Of a stretch of 64,000 nucleotides of DNA, positions 40,499 through 49,378 are shown piece by piece. Source of the DNA: Scatosoma sp045644545 (GTDB lineage: Bacteria; Bacillota; Clostridia; Christensenellales; Borkfalkiaceae); the NCBI GenBank assembly GCA_045644545.1, contig JAZRHC010000004.1:27083-91082 (forward strand), in the 5' to 3' direction. A program made the position numbers and the translations under genes. Positions within the stretch are counted from its first letter, which is position 1; the number at the start of each line of letters is the position of its first letter. The notes beneath the pieces were generated by a model. That model ran no database searches. It was not told the origin of the DNA and saw only the letters and a list, made by a program, of their open reading frames with translations.

Positions 40499-40747
40499 AT
40501 GGAAAAAGATACCGTCGTGGAACGCGAAAGCGAATTTTTGAACTTACTTTTGGAAACGGAGGATCTCGCGGAAAAGAAAGCAAAGATCTATTCCAAGCTT
40601 TTAACGGAGCAATCGCTTGCCGAGGATATGAAAAATCTTTCGGAAAGGCATACCGAGCGCAAAGAGCGTTTGGAACGTATCCTTTACGGTAAAAAGTGCT
40701 CGAATAAAAAACGGCAAAACGATTCGGAGGGCGAAAATGAAGATTGA
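40499..40747 (+). CDS. Small charged coiled-coil protein
   Basis: The 82-residue protein is mainly one long amphipathic helix (about 5-65), very rich in Glu and Lys, with a basic, then acidic tail. Unrecognised. Its GGGAGG ribosome site sits within the terminator stem of nth, 6 nt before the ATG. The stop lies inside the next gene (11-nt overlap), so the pair is translated together. Confidence 0.65.
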   Translation: MEKDTVVERESEFLNLLLETEDLAEKKAKIYSKLLTEQSLAEDMKNLSERHTERKERLERILYGKKCSNKKRQNDSEGENED

Positions 40748-40949
40748 AAAACGGGAAATAACCTTGAACGAACGGGATACTTTAAAGGATATGCTCTTTT
40801 TCGAGCGGGGACTTATGAAAGAATACGTTTCCGCGATCGCTTCTGCTGAGCGCAAAGAAACCCGCGCGTTGCTTTTGGACTGCTTAAAGGAAACGGCGGA
40901 AGAAATTTTTATGCTCCGCGATCTTTTGGCGGGAATTATGAAAATTTAA
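40737..40949 (+). CDS. CotF-like small four-helix-type protein
   Basis: The 70-residue protein (ITLNERDTLKDMLFFERGLM, then EYVSAIASAERKETRALLLDCL, KETAEEIFMLRDLLAGIM) follows the pattern of CotF-family/ferritin-like coat proteins: 'lnekerl.DiL..ek.l...y..a..e....elr..f..il.eeh..q..lf'. This is recalled similarity rather than a firm match. It overlaps the preceding coiled-coil gene by 11 nt. A terminator follows. Confidence 0.65.
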   Translation: MKIEKREITLNERDTLKDMLFFERGLMKEYVSAIASAERKETRALLLDCLKETAEEIFMLRDLLAGIMKI

Positions 40950-40973
40950 CAAAAAAACGACGAAAAATCACGA

Positions 40974-41000
40974 AAAAGTCCGATTCTTCGGGCTTTTTTT
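40974..41000 (+). terminator. Terminator of the small gene pair
   Basis: AAGTCCGA (40976-40983) pairs with TCGGGCTT (40988-40995, one wobble), followed by T7. Confidence 0.8.
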
Positions 41001-41010
41001 CGTTGATTGC

Positions 41011-41039
41011 TTGACGAACGCGCTTTTTCGTGATAGAAT
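41011..41039 (+). promoter_or_regulatory. Promoter of mscL
   Basis: TTGACG (41011-41016), 17 bp, TAGAAT (41034-41039). Confidence 0.68.
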
Positions 41040-41092
41040 AGAAAAGACGATATATGCAAGTATGCAAATATGAACGATCGTCGGGAGGAACT

Positions 41093-41752
41093 ATGGAAAA
41101 GAAAGTCGGAGCAATCAAAAGATTTTTCGGTGAATTCAAAAAGTTTATCACGCGCGGCAACGTGCTGGATATGGCGGTCGGCGTTATCGTCGGCGGCGCG
41201 TTCACGGCGATCGTGAACGGAATGAGCAATTATATTTTAAAGCCCTTGATCAACTGGCTTTTGGCGCTCATTCTCGGCGGGGATTCTTTAAGCGATATCT
41301 ACACGATGTTAAAGCCCGCGTATTTGACGGAAACGCTTGCTGACGGTACGATTAAGGCGACTAATCAGATCGATCTTGCCAACTCCATCTATATCGACTG
41401 GGGCGCGTTTATCAACGCGATCATTAACTTCTTGATTATTGCGTTCGTGCTGTTCGTGCTCGTGAAAATGCTCAACCGTATCGCGGAAGCGAAGAGCAAA
41501 ATGGTTGAGGGAATGGAGCTGACCGAGAAAAAAGAGATTAAAAAGATTCGCCGTGAAGAAAATTTAACCAAGGCGCAAGCGAAAGAGAGATACGAGCAAA
41601 AACTCGAAGAGGCGAAGGCAAAGAAAGCGGAAGAAGAACGCGTAGCGGCGGAGAAAGCGGCGGAAGAAGCCCGAATCGCCGAAGAAAAAGCGACGGCGAA
41701 CACCCGTTTGCTCGAAGAGATTCGCGATCTTTTAAAGAAAGCAAATTCTTGA
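41093..41752 (+). CDS. mscL: Large-conductance mechanosensitive channel with extended C-terminus
   Basis: MscL opens under membrane tension and releases solutes in hypo-osmotic shock. The first 130 residues are typical: FFGEFKKFITRGNVLDMAVGVIVGGAF (about 9-35, quoted in parts FKKFITRGNVLDMAVGVIVG), a periplasmic loop, and a second segment (about 97-118). Family members usually have 130-150 residues; this has 219. The extra 80 or so residues (LTKAQAKERYEQKLEEAKAK...) are a charged coiled coil. GGGAGG precedes the ATG chosen. Confidence 0.95.
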   Translation: MEKKVGAIKRFFGEFKKFITRGNVLDMAVGVIVGGAFTAIVNGMSNYILKPLINWLLALILGGDSLSDIYTMLKPAYLTETLADGTIKATNQIDLANSIYIDWGAFINAIINFLIIAFVLFVLVKMLNRIAEAKSKMVEGMELTEKKEIKKIRREENLTKAQAKERYEQKLEEAKAKKAEEERVAAEKAAEEARIAEEKATANTRLLEEIRDLLKKANS

Positions 41753-41772
41753 CGGTTTTAAGGGAAAATCGA

Positions 41773-41801
41773 TTGACTTTTGAGCGCAAATGCGCTATAA
41801 T
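41773..41801 (+). promoter_or_regulatory. Promoter of the pheST T-box leader
   Basis: TTGACT (41773-41778), 17 bp, TATAAT (41796-41801). Confidence 0.75.
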
Positions 41802-41807
41802 AAACGA

Positions 41808-42066
41808 TAAGTAAATAAAGGCTATGAAAAAGCAGGGGCTTTTCAAACGCCGTTTCAACAGAGAACGCGCCCGTAGGCTGAAAGGCGCGGAAACGGAGAA
41901 AACGCCCATTTCACTTTGGAGCTGCGTCGGGGAGCGTTGAAAAACGGGTAGTCGGCGTCGCGATTCGCGCGTGATAGCGATAAAGAAGGCGGGCGTTTGC
42001 CCGTGAAAACAGGTGGTACAGCGATATCGTCGCCCTGTGCGTGAAGCACGGGGCGATTATTTTTTG
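41808..42066 (+). ncRNA. T-box leader, phenylalanine specific
   Basis: The leader senses uncharged tRNA-Phe and allows read-through into pheST. Stem I marks are visible: AGAGAACG (41864-41871 region), GGCTGAAAGG, and the specifier side CATTTCACTTTGGAGCTG, where TTC (41910-41912) sits in the place of the codon before ACTTTGGAG. The T-box AGGTGGTACAGCG is at 42011-42023. The terminator CGCCCTGTGC/GCACGGGGCG (42031-42040 with 42046-42055) and ATTATTTTTT follow. The Phe codon agrees with the genes controlled. Confidence 0.93.
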
Positions 42067-42090
42067 AAAACAAAACGGAGGATTCTTGTT

Positions 42091-43104
42091 ATGAAAGAAA
42101 AAATCGAAGCGTTACGGCGGGAGATCGAAACGGCTCTTTCCGTCACCGAAACGGGTAGAGCGGTGTATGAAGTCAAGCTGAAATTCCAAGCCGAGCTCAA
42201 AGGCATTATGAGCGGTATGAAGGACTTGCCGAAAGAGGATCGCCCGACGTTTGGGAAGGTCGTCAACGAATTCAAGCAAGCGATGGAAGCGTTGTTTGAA
42301 GAGCGCGCCGTCGTCGTTCGGCAAATGGAAATGGAGAAAAAATACGCGGCGGAGCGCGTGGATATTTCTATGCCCGGGAAAAACTATAAAGCGGGCGCGC
42401 TGCATCCCATCACGCTCGTCAAAAACGAGCTGATCGATATTTTTGCGGGTATGGGCTTTAAAGTGTTCGAAGGACCGGAGATCGAAACGGACTATTATAA
42501 CTTCACGGCGCTCAACACGCCCAAAGACCACCCCGCGCGCGATATGCAAGACACTTTTTACCTCGCGGACAACCTTCTGCTTAGAACGCAAACGTCGGCG
42601 GGGCAGATCCGCGTGATGGAAAAGCAAACGCCCCCGATCAAAATTCTTTCGCCGGGCAGAGTGTTCCGCTCGGACGACGACGCGACTCACTCGCCTATGT
42701 TCCACCAAATGGAAGGGCTCGTCGTGGATAAAGGGATCACCCTTTGCGATCTGCAAGGTATGCTCGCCGAGTTTGCCAAGAAAATGTTTTCCAGCTCGAC
42801 GAAGGTGCGCTTGCGCCCCTCGTATTTCCCGTTTACCGAGCCCAGCGTGGAAGTGGATTTAAGCTGTTCGGAATGTGGAGGAAAAGGCTGTCGGCTTTGT
42901 AAAGGCACGGGCTGGATCGAAGTGCTGGGCGCGGGAATGGTGAATCGTCACGTGCTTGAAAACTGCGGCGTAGATCCCGACGAATACACGGGCTTTGCGT
43001 TCGGTATGGGAATCGAGAGAATCGCGATGCTCAAATACGGGATCAATAATATCAAGACCCTGTTTGAAAACGATACGCGGTTTTTGGAACAGTTTGAGGA
43101 CTAA
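42091..43104 (+). CDS. pheS: Phenylalanyl-tRNA synthetase alpha subunit
   Basis: Catalytic subunit of the alpha2-beta2 enzyme. The 337-residue protein has an N-terminal coiled coil (1-90), then the class II core: HPITLVKNELIDIFAGMGF, FDLxxN-like ETDYYNFTALN, RTQTSAGQIRVM (motif 2 region with RVFRSDD), and GMGIERIAMLKYGI (motif 3). A four-cysteine insert CSECGGKGCRLCKGTGW (about 254-270) is a zinc-binding version common in Clostridia. CGGAGGA precedes the ATG. Confidence 0.97.
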   Translation: MKEKIEALRREIETALSVTETGRAVYEVKLKFQAELKGIMSGMKDLPKEDRPTFGKVVNEFKQAMEALFEERAVVVRQMEMEKKYAAERVDISMPGKNYKAGALHPITLVKNELIDIFAGMGFKVFEGPEIETDYYNFTALNTPKDHPARDMQDTFYLADNLLLRTQTSAGQIRVMEKQTPPIKILSPGRVFRSDDDATHSPMFHQMEGLVVDKGITLCDLQGMLAEFAKKMFSSSTKVRLRPSYFPFTEPSVEVDLSCSECGGKGCRLCKGTGWIEVLGAGMVNRHVLENCGVDPDEYTGFAFGMGIERIAMLKYGINNIKTLFENDTRFLEQFED

Positions 43105-43119
43105 AAGGAGGACGAAAAA

Positions 43120-45558
43120 ATGAAAGCACCTTTAAGTTGGTTAAAAGATTACGTAGATATCGATATTTCCGCCGAGCAGCTTGCCGAAAAGCTTTTCTCG
43201 TGCGGGTTTGAAGTGGAGGAGCTCGTCTATTTAGGCGAAAAAATTTCCCGCGTGGTGGTCGGTGAAATCAAAGCCTTGACGCCTCATCCCGACAGCGATC
43301 ATATGCAGATTTGTTTAGTCGATTGCGGCGAGCAATACGGCAGAGAAATTCAGATCGTCACGGGCGCGGACAACGTGTACGTGGGAATGAAAACGCCTTG
43401 CGCGCTCGATAATTCCACCGTGGTGGAAAGCGATCCCAAAGCGCTCGAAAAGAACCCCGACGGGATCAAAAAGATCAAAAAAGGCAAGCTCCGCGGCGTG
43501 GAATCCTTCGGTATGCTCTGCTCGGGCGAGGAGCTTGGCATTAACGACGATTACTACGACGGCGCGGAATATTACGGGCTTTTGGATTTGGATAAATCCG
43601 CGCCCGTCGGCGAGGATATCCGAAAAATCGTGGGGCTTGACGACTGGATCTTCGATATTTCGATCACGGCAAACCGCCCCGACTGTCAATGTATTTTTGG
43701 GATCGCCCGCGAGGTTGCGGCGGTGCTTGGAAAGCCCTTGAAAGAACCTTCGTATGCCTTCACGGCGCATAAAACGAACGCCGCGCCCGTAGAAGTGGAA
43801 GTGCACGCGCCCGAGCTTTGCCCGCGCTACGTAGGGCACTACGTGGAAAATATTCAAGGCGGAAAATCTCCCGCTTGGATGAGAAAACGCCTTGCGCTTT
43901 CGGGAATCCGTTCCATTTCGCCCATCGTCGACATCACGAATTTCGTGCTCCTTGAAATGGGGCAACCGATGCACGCGTTCGACGCGGACGATCTCGCGGG
44001 CAGAAAGATCGTGGTAAGGAGAGCGGAGCAAGGCGAAAAAATCGTTACGCTCGACGAAAAAGAATTTACGCTGAATCCCGAAAACCTCGTGATTTGCGAC
44101 GGTGAAAAGCCCGTGGCGCTCGCGGGAATTATGGGCGGGTTAAACAGCGAAATCAAGGCGACGACGAAAAACGTATTTTTCGAATCCGCGAAGTTTGCGC
44201 GCGATAACGTGCGTAAGACCTCCCGCGCTCTCGGCCAATCCTCCGATTCCTCGTCGAGATTCGAAAAAGGGGTGGACGCGTATACGAACGCGTACGGTAT
44301 GGCGCGCGCGTTGCACCTTATCGAGGAACTCGGTTGCGGAACGGTCACCGAGCTTTCTAAGGACGTTTGCGCGGCGGATCTTACGCCCCGTAAAATGACG
44401 GCGAGCGTGCAAAAGATCAACGCGCTTTTGGGAATCGAAGTGCCGAACGAGGAGATTTTGGCGATTTTGAACCGCCTGAATTTTAAACCGAGCTTAAACG
44501 GCGATGCCCTTACGGTGGAAATTCCCGGCTATCGCGACGACGTCGATCATTATCCCGATCTTGCCGAAGAAATTATCAGAATGTACGGCTACGATCACAT
44601 CACGCCGACCTTCCTTGAAAAAGCGAGCGTTACGGGCGGCGGCTTGAACGACGAGCAGAAAAAGGAGTTGCATTTAAAGAACGTATTGCGCGCGCAAGGA
44701 TTTTTGGAAGCGTATAACTATTCGTTCTATTCCCCCAAGGAATTTGATTTAATGAAGCTTCCCGAAAACGCTGCGGAGCGCAACGCGGTGAAGATTCTCA
44801 ACCCGATCAGCGAGGAGCTTTCGGTGATGCGCACCTTCCTTGCCCCTTCTATGCTCGCAAACGCGGTGAGAAATATCCGCCGAGGCAACGACGAGGGCAG
44901 AGAATTCGAGGTTGCGAATATTTATCTTCCGAAAAACACGGAGGCGGGCGAACAACCCGAAGAGAGAAAAACGCTCGTGCTCGGGATTTGGGGCGCGAAA
45001 TGCGATTTCTTCGATATGAAAGGCGCGGTCGAAAAAATTTCCGAGCTTTTCCATTTGAATTTTGCTTACGAACGGGCGGAAAAACCGTACCTGCACCCCG
45101 GCGTGTCGGCGAACGTTTTGCTCGGCAAAAAAATCGTCGGCGTGATCGGTGAACTCGACCCTGCTATCGCCCTTTCGCTCGGGCTCGATAAAAAAGTATA
45201 TCTTGGCGAGCTCGATCTCGAAGAATTGAAAGATTCGTTAGACGATAAAATCGCGTATAAAAATCTTCCGAAATTCCCCGCGGTCAAGCGCGACCTTGCG
45301 TTGATCGCTGACGAGAAGCTCACTTCGGGCGAAATCGAAGAAGTGTTGCTTCATTCCTGCAAATACGTCACGGCGGCGAAGCTTTTCGACGTATACCGCG
45401 GCGGTCAGCTTCCCGAAGGCAAGAAGAGTATGGCGTACACGCTTACCTTCACGCCCGACTCCACGGCGGAAAAGGCGTTTACGCCCGAAACGCTCGACGG
45501 GTTCGTGAAAAAGATACTCGGAAACCTCAAATTCAAGCTCGGCGTAGAACTGCGCTAA
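43120..45558 (+). CDS. pheT: Phenylalanyl-tRNA synthetase beta subunit
   Basis: The 812-residue protein has the full plan: N-terminal domain, tRNA-binding (EMAP-like) domain with PHPDSDHMQICLVDCG (about 50-67), B3/B4 editing domain, B5 with the metal-binding region (VEIPGYRDDVDHYPDLAEEI), catalytic-like core, and a C-terminal anticodon-binding FDX-ACB domain (KFPAVKRDLALIADEKLTSG). AAAAGGAGG is before the start; 15 nt after pheS. Confidence 0.97.
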   Translation: MKAPLSWLKDYVDIDISAEQLAEKLFSCGFEVEELVYLGEKISRVVVGEIKALTPHPDSDHMQICLVDCGEQYGREIQIVTGADNVYVGMKTPCALDNSTVVESDPKALEKNPDGIKKIKKGKLRGVESFGMLCSGEELGINDDYYDGAEYYGLLDLDKSAPVGEDIRKIVGLDDWIFDISITANRPDCQCIFGIAREVAAVLGKPLKEPSYAFTAHKTNAAPVEVEVHAPELCPRYVGHYVENIQGGKSPAWMRKRLALSGIRSISPIVDITNFVLLEMGQPMHAFDADDLAGRKIVVRRAEQGEKIVTLDEKEFTLNPENLVICDGEKPVALAGIMGGLNSEIKATTKNVFFESAKFARDNVRKTSRALGQSSDSSSRFEKGVDAYTNAYGMARALHLIEELGCGTVTELSKDVCAADLTPRKMTASVQKINALLGIEVPNEEILAILNRLNFKPSLNGDALTVEIPGYRDDVDHYPDLAEEIIRMYGYDHITPTFLEKASVTGGGLNDEQKKELHLKNVLRAQGFLEAYNYSFYSPKEFDLMKLPENAAERNAVKILNPISEELSVMRTFLAPSMLANAVRNIRRGNDEGREFEVANIYLPKNTEAGEQPEERKTLVLGIWGAKCDFFDMKGAVEKISELFHLNFAYERAEKPYLHPGVSANVLLGKKIVGVIGELDPAIALSLGLDKKVYLGELDLEELKDSLDDKIAYKNLPKFPAVKRDLALIADEKLTSGEIEEVLLHSCKYVTAAKLFDVYRGGQLPEGKKSMAYTLTFTPDSTAEKAFTPETLDGFVKKILGNLKFKLGVELR

Positions 45559-45570
45559 AAGGGGCGGGCA

Positions 45571-46458
45571 GTGAAAAGAACGCCTAAGATCAATAAGATC
45601 GGTTTTTTGAACGTGGATAAGCCGTCGGGGATCGTTTCTTCGGCGGTAGTCAATAAAATAAAATGGCTGACGGGGATCGCGTGCGGACATATGGGCACGC
45701 TCGACCCTTTGGCGAGCGGCGTTCTGCCCGTCGGGATCGGCAACGCCACGCGGCTTTTCGATTATTTTTTAAATAAGAAAAAGGAATATATCGCGGAGTT
45801 TACGTTCGGCGTTTGCTCGGATACCCTCGATTCGACGGGCGCGCTTACCTTCGGCGGAGGAATTCCGACGGAACGGGAAATCGCGGAAGTTTTGCCCGAA
45901 TTTTTCGGAGAGATTTTGCAGTTGCCTCCTAAATACAGCGCGAAAAGCGTTGGGGGCAAGCGGGGCTACGAGCTTGCGCGCGCCGGGATAGCGTTCGAGC
46001 TCGCGCCCAAAAAGGTGCATATTTACGGTATGCAATTGCTCGGAAAATCGGAAACGACGGAGAACGCGTTCAAAGTCCGTATCGAGTGCGGCGGGGGGAC
46101 GTATATCCGCTCGATCGGGCGGGATATTGCCAAAAGGCTGGGCACGAACGCCGTAATGAGCTATCTTCGCCGCACGCAAAGCGGCGCGTTTACGATAAAA
46201 AACGCCGTTCCGTTTTCCGTTCTGGAAAACGACCCGACGGCAGAGGAGCTTGAAAGGCTGATCGTTCCCACCGAAAGCGTGTTGCCCTTTGAAACGCTCA
46301 CGCTCGATACGCCCCGTTGGGAAAAGATTTTCGACGGCGTGAAAATTCCCACCGACCGCGCCGACGGGGAGTATAAATTTTACAACCTCGACGGAAGCTT
46401 CTACGGCGTTGCGGAAGTTCAAGGCGGCTTAGCGAAATTAAAGACGAAATTATGTTAA
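45571..46458 (+). CDS. truB: tRNA pseudouridine-55 synthase
   Basis: Makes pseudouridine 55 in the T-loop of tRNAs. The 295-residue protein has GFLNVDKPSGIVSS (10-23), HMGTLDPLASGVLPVGIGNAT (its catalytic aspartate in GTLDP, about 40-44), and YSAKSVGGKRGYELAR. The start is GTG, 12 nt after pheT, with GGGGCGGG as a weak site. It overlaps ribF by 7 nt. Confidence 0.95.
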   Translation: MKRTPKINKIGFLNVDKPSGIVSSAVVNKIKWLTGIACGHMGTLDPLASGVLPVGIGNATRLFDYFLNKKKEYIAEFTFGVCSDTLDSTGALTFGGGIPTEREIAEVLPEFFGEILQLPPKYSAKSVGGKRGYELARAGIAFELAPKKVHIYGMQLLGKSETTENAFKVRIECGGGTYIRSIGRDIAKRLGTNAVMSYLRRTQSGAFTIKNAVPFSVLENDPTAEELERLIVPTESVLPFETLTLDTPRWEKIFDGVKIPTDRADGEYKFYNLDGSFYGVAEVQGGLAKLKTKLC

Positions 46459-47318
46459 AAACGGTCTATTTAACGGACAATTTCAAAGAAAACGCGCCTT
46501 GCGTGATGTTGCTCGGCGGGTTCGACGGCGCGCATCTTGGTCATCGCGCGCTGATTTCACGCGCAAAAGAATACGGTTTGCCCGTCGGGATAATGTCGAT
46601 CGTCGGGGGAAAGGGGCAAGCGATCTTCACGATCGAAGAACGGCGGGAGATATTTAAATCGCTCGGCGTGGATTTTTCCTTCGAGCTTCCTTTTGACGAA
46701 ATCCGCACGCTCTCGCCCGAAGAGTTTTCGAGCATTTTGACGGAGTATTTTTCCGTTCAAGCCTTTTTATGCGGCGAAGATTTTCGCTACGGCTATATGG
46801 CTTCGGGAACGCCCGAAGCTTTAAAACGGGATACCCGCGTCCGCGTTGAAACGGTCGAGCTTGTAAAAATGCAAGGCGAAAAGGTAAGCGCGAGCACGGT
46901 CAAAGCGTTGCTTTTGGAAGGCGAAGTCGAAAAGGCGAACGAGCTTTTGGATTCGGAATTTTTCTTGCTCGGCAAGGTGGTCAAAGACAGGGGCGTGGGC
47001 AGAACGATCGGCTTTCCCACGGCGAATATCGCGTATCCGCAGGAGAAATTGCCCTTAAAACAAGGCGTATACGAAACGGTCGCGGAAGTGAACGGCGTTT
47101 TTTATAAAGGAATCACGAACTACGGCGCGCGCCCGACTTTTGCCAATGAAAACGTAACGACGGAAACCTACCTCGACGGATTTTCGGGCGATCTCTACGG
47201 AAAAACGCTGAAAATCAACTTTAAACGGTATTTGCGCGAGGTTAAAAAATTCGCTTCGGCAGAGGAGCTCAAAGCGCAGCTTACGGAAGATATAAGGAGA
47301 GTGAGAGAAAATGATTAA
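46452..47318 (+). CDS. ribF: Bifunctional riboflavin kinase / FAD synthetase
   Basis: Makes FMN and FAD. The 288-residue protein has an N-terminal nucleotidyltransferase part with LGGFDGAHLGHRALI (18-32) and CGEDFRYGYMASGT (about 107-120), and a C-terminal riboflavin kinase part with GRTIGFPTANI (about 181-191) and NYGARPTF. The truB-ribF pairing is common in Bacillota. It overlaps nfo by 8 nt. Confidence 0.95.
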   Translation: MLKTVYLTDNFKENAPCVMLLGGFDGAHLGHRALISRAKEYGLPVGIMSIVGGKGQAIFTIEERREIFKSLGVDFSFELPFDEIRTLSPEEFSSILTEYFSVQAFLCGEDFRYGYMASGTPEALKRDTRVRVETVELVKMQGEKVSASTVKALLLEGEVEKANELLDSEFFLLGKVVKDRGVGRTIGFPTANIAYPQEKLPLKQGVYETVAEVNGVFYKGITNYGARPTFANENVTTETYLDGFSGDLYGKTLKINFKRYLREVKKFASAEELKAQLTEDIRRVREND

Positions 47319-48162
47319 ATTCGGACCGAGCGGCAATTCGGACAGCTTTTACGCGGAAGGCTTGGAGCGCACGGAAGAAGCGGCGGCGTTCGTGAAAGAA
47401 CGCGGGCTCGACTGCTTTGAATATTCCTTCGGGCGCGGCGTGCGTATGAGCGAGGAAAAGGCGATTTCGATCAGAAAAGCTTTTGAAAAGCAAGGGGTGG
47501 AAATTTCCGTTCACGCGCCTTATTTTATCAATTTCGCAAACCCCGACGACGAAATGGCGGCAAAATCCTACGGCTACGTTTTGGACAGCGCGAAGCTCTG
47601 CCGATTGATGGGCGGAAAACGGGTGGTGTTTCATCCCGCCGCGCAAGGCAAGGCAACTCGTTTTGAAGCCGTCGATAAAACGATCGAACGCTTGCATACG
47701 CTCAAAGAGTATATTTATCTGAACGGTTTGGAAGATATGATTTTTTGTCCCGAAACGATGGGAAAGCTCGCGCAGATCGGCACGGTCGAGGAAGTCGCGG
47801 AGTTTTGTTCGATCGATCCCGTGTTCACGCCTTGCGTGGATTTCGGGCATATCAACGCCCGCGAACAGGGCTCGCTGAAAACCAAAGCCGATTATAAAAG
47901 TCGGTTGGAATATATGATCGAGAAGCTCGGCTTCGAGCGAATGAAGCATTTCCATATCCATTTCTCGAAAATTATGTATTCGGCAAAAGGCGAGATCAAG
48001 CACCTGACCTTTGAGGACGAAATTTACGGCCCTGAATTCGAGCCGCTCGGCGAGGCGCTCAAAGAACTTTCGCTCGAACCGTATATCGTGAGCGAGTCGT
48101 CGGGCACGCAGGTTGAGGACGCGGCGGCGATGAAACGCATATATTTCGACGGGAATCTTTGA
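47311..48162 (+). CDS. nfo: Endonuclease IV-like AP endonuclease
   Basis: The 283-residue TIM-barrel protein has the metal-binding sites of endonuclease IV: SVHAPYFINFANPD (about 69-82), VVFHPAAQGKAT (about 107-118), CPETMGK (about 147-153), CVDFGHINARE (about 172-182), HIHFSK (about 213-218) and VSESSG (E at about 262). Three zinc ions would be bound. It cuts abasic sites in base-excision repair. Overlaps ribF by 8 nt, so it belongs to the truB-ribF unit. Confidence 0.92.
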   Translation: MIKFGPSGNSDSFYAEGLERTEEAAAFVKERGLDCFEYSFGRGVRMSEEKAISIRKAFEKQGVEISVHAPYFINFANPDDEMAAKSYGYVLDSAKLCRLMGGKRVVFHPAAQGKATRFEAVDKTIERLHTLKEYIYLNGLEDMIFCPETMGKLAQIGTVEEVAEFCSIDPVFTPCVDFGHINAREQGSLKTKADYKSRLEYMIEKLGFERMKHFHIHFSKIMYSAKGEIKHLTFEDEIYGPEFEPLGEALKELSLEPYIVSESSGTQVEDAAAMKRIYFDGNL

Positions 48163-48190
48163 TTTTTTTGGGGAATCCCTTTGCGTATGG

Positions 48191-48219
48191 TTGACGAAAA
48201 GGAAAATTTTTGCTACAAT
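48191..48219 (+). promoter_or_regulatory. Promoter of the Xaa-Pro peptidase gene
   Basis: TTGACG (48191-48196), 17 bp ending in extended TGC, TACAAT (48214-48219). Confidence 0.75.
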
Positions 48220-48240
48220 AGAAATAAGAGGACGAAAGGA

Positions 48241-49296
48241 ATGATCTATACGAACGGAAAAAAGCTCTTAAACGCTTGCGGTTTGGACGCGGCGTATACT
48301 TCGTGCGAATATCTTTTGCTGTATATCACGGGGTTCGTTGCGGAAAACGGCTGTGCGATCGTCGATAAAACGGGCACTACGCTCTACACCGACAAACGCT
48401 ATATCGAAGCGGCGGAAAAGCTTTTGAAATCTACCGACGTCACCCCCGTTCTTTATAAGCAAAGCGAGGTTTTGGAAAGGCTCGCTTCTTATCAAAAAGT
48501 GGGTATTTCCTTTCGGGAAACCAGTCACGTGGAATACCTCGCGCTTGAAAAAGCGGGCGTAAAGCTGGAAAATATCGACGGCGTGCTTTCGGAAACGATG
48601 AGCGTGAAGGAAGCTTGGGAACAGGAAAAGATCGCCCGCGCCTGCGAGATTGCGGAAGAAGCGTTTTTGAAAATTTTGCCCGAAATCAAAGAAGGAATCA
48701 CCGAATCCGAGCTTTCTGCGCTACTCGAATATAATATGAAAATTCTCGGCGCGTCGGGAACTTCGTTCGATACGATCGTGGCGTTCGGGGCGCACGCCTC
48801 CGTGCCGCATTACGAAACGGGCAGAACCAAGCTCCGTTTCGGCGACGAAATTCTCATCGATTTCGGTTGTAAGGTGGACGGCTATTGCTCGGATATCACG
48901 CGCACGTTTTTATTCGGCGACGATCGCAAGCACGGGGAATTCAAAAAAGCCTACGCGGCGGTGCTGGGCGCGCATAACCTCGTGAAAGAAAGATTGCAAA
49001 CGGGAATGACGGGCGTACAAGCCGACGCGATCGCAAGAGATTATCTCAAAGAGCAAGGCTACGGCGAACTCTTCACGCATTCCTTGGGGCACGGAATCGG
49101 CTTAAATATTCACGAATTTCCTTCGGTAAGTCCTAAGGGGCAAAACGTTTTAAAGGACGGAATGGTCTTTTCGGACGAGCCGGGCGTGTACGCGGCGGGG
49201 GAATTCGGGATTCGCATCGAGGACACCGTAACGCTCGAAAACGGACGAGTAAAAAGCTTTATGTCCAAGACGGACAGAAATTTGATAATTTTGTAA
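48241..49296 (+). CDS. Xaa-Pro aminopeptidase/dipeptidase (M24B)
   Basis: Cytoplasmic two-metal peptidase that cleaves before or after proline. The 351-residue protein has a creatinase-like N-domain (1-115) and a pita-bread core: LIDFGCKVDGYCSDITRTF (its DxD ligands near 206-219), LGHGIGLNIHEFP (about 281-293), DEPGVY (about 311-316) and GIRIEDT (about 322-328). Start at the ATG after AAAGGA. Commonly found directly upstream of efp in Bacillota, as here, which fits release of proline peptides near the EF-P gene. Confidence 0.93.
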   Translation: MIYTNGKKLLNACGLDAAYTSCEYLLLYITGFVAENGCAIVDKTGTTLYTDKRYIEAAEKLLKSTDVTPVLYKQSEVLERLASYQKVGISFRETSHVEYLALEKAGVKLENIDGVLSETMSVKEAWEQEKIARACEIAEEAFLKILPEIKEGITESELSALLEYNMKILGASGTSFDTIVAFGAHASVPHYETGRTKLRFGDEILIDFGCKVDGYCSDITRTFLFGDDRKHGEFKKAYAAVLGAHNLVKERLQTGMTGVQADAIARDYLKEQGYGELFTHSLGHGIGLNIHEFPSVSPKGQNVLKDGMVFSDEPGVYAAGEFGIRIEDTVTLENGRVKSFMSKTDRNLIIL

Positions 49297-49378
49297 AAAG
49301 GAAGGGGCAGGGTTGAGACGAACCCGCTTTTTCGAAAAAATAAAACGAGAAAAATAAAAGAAAACAAGGAGATACATT

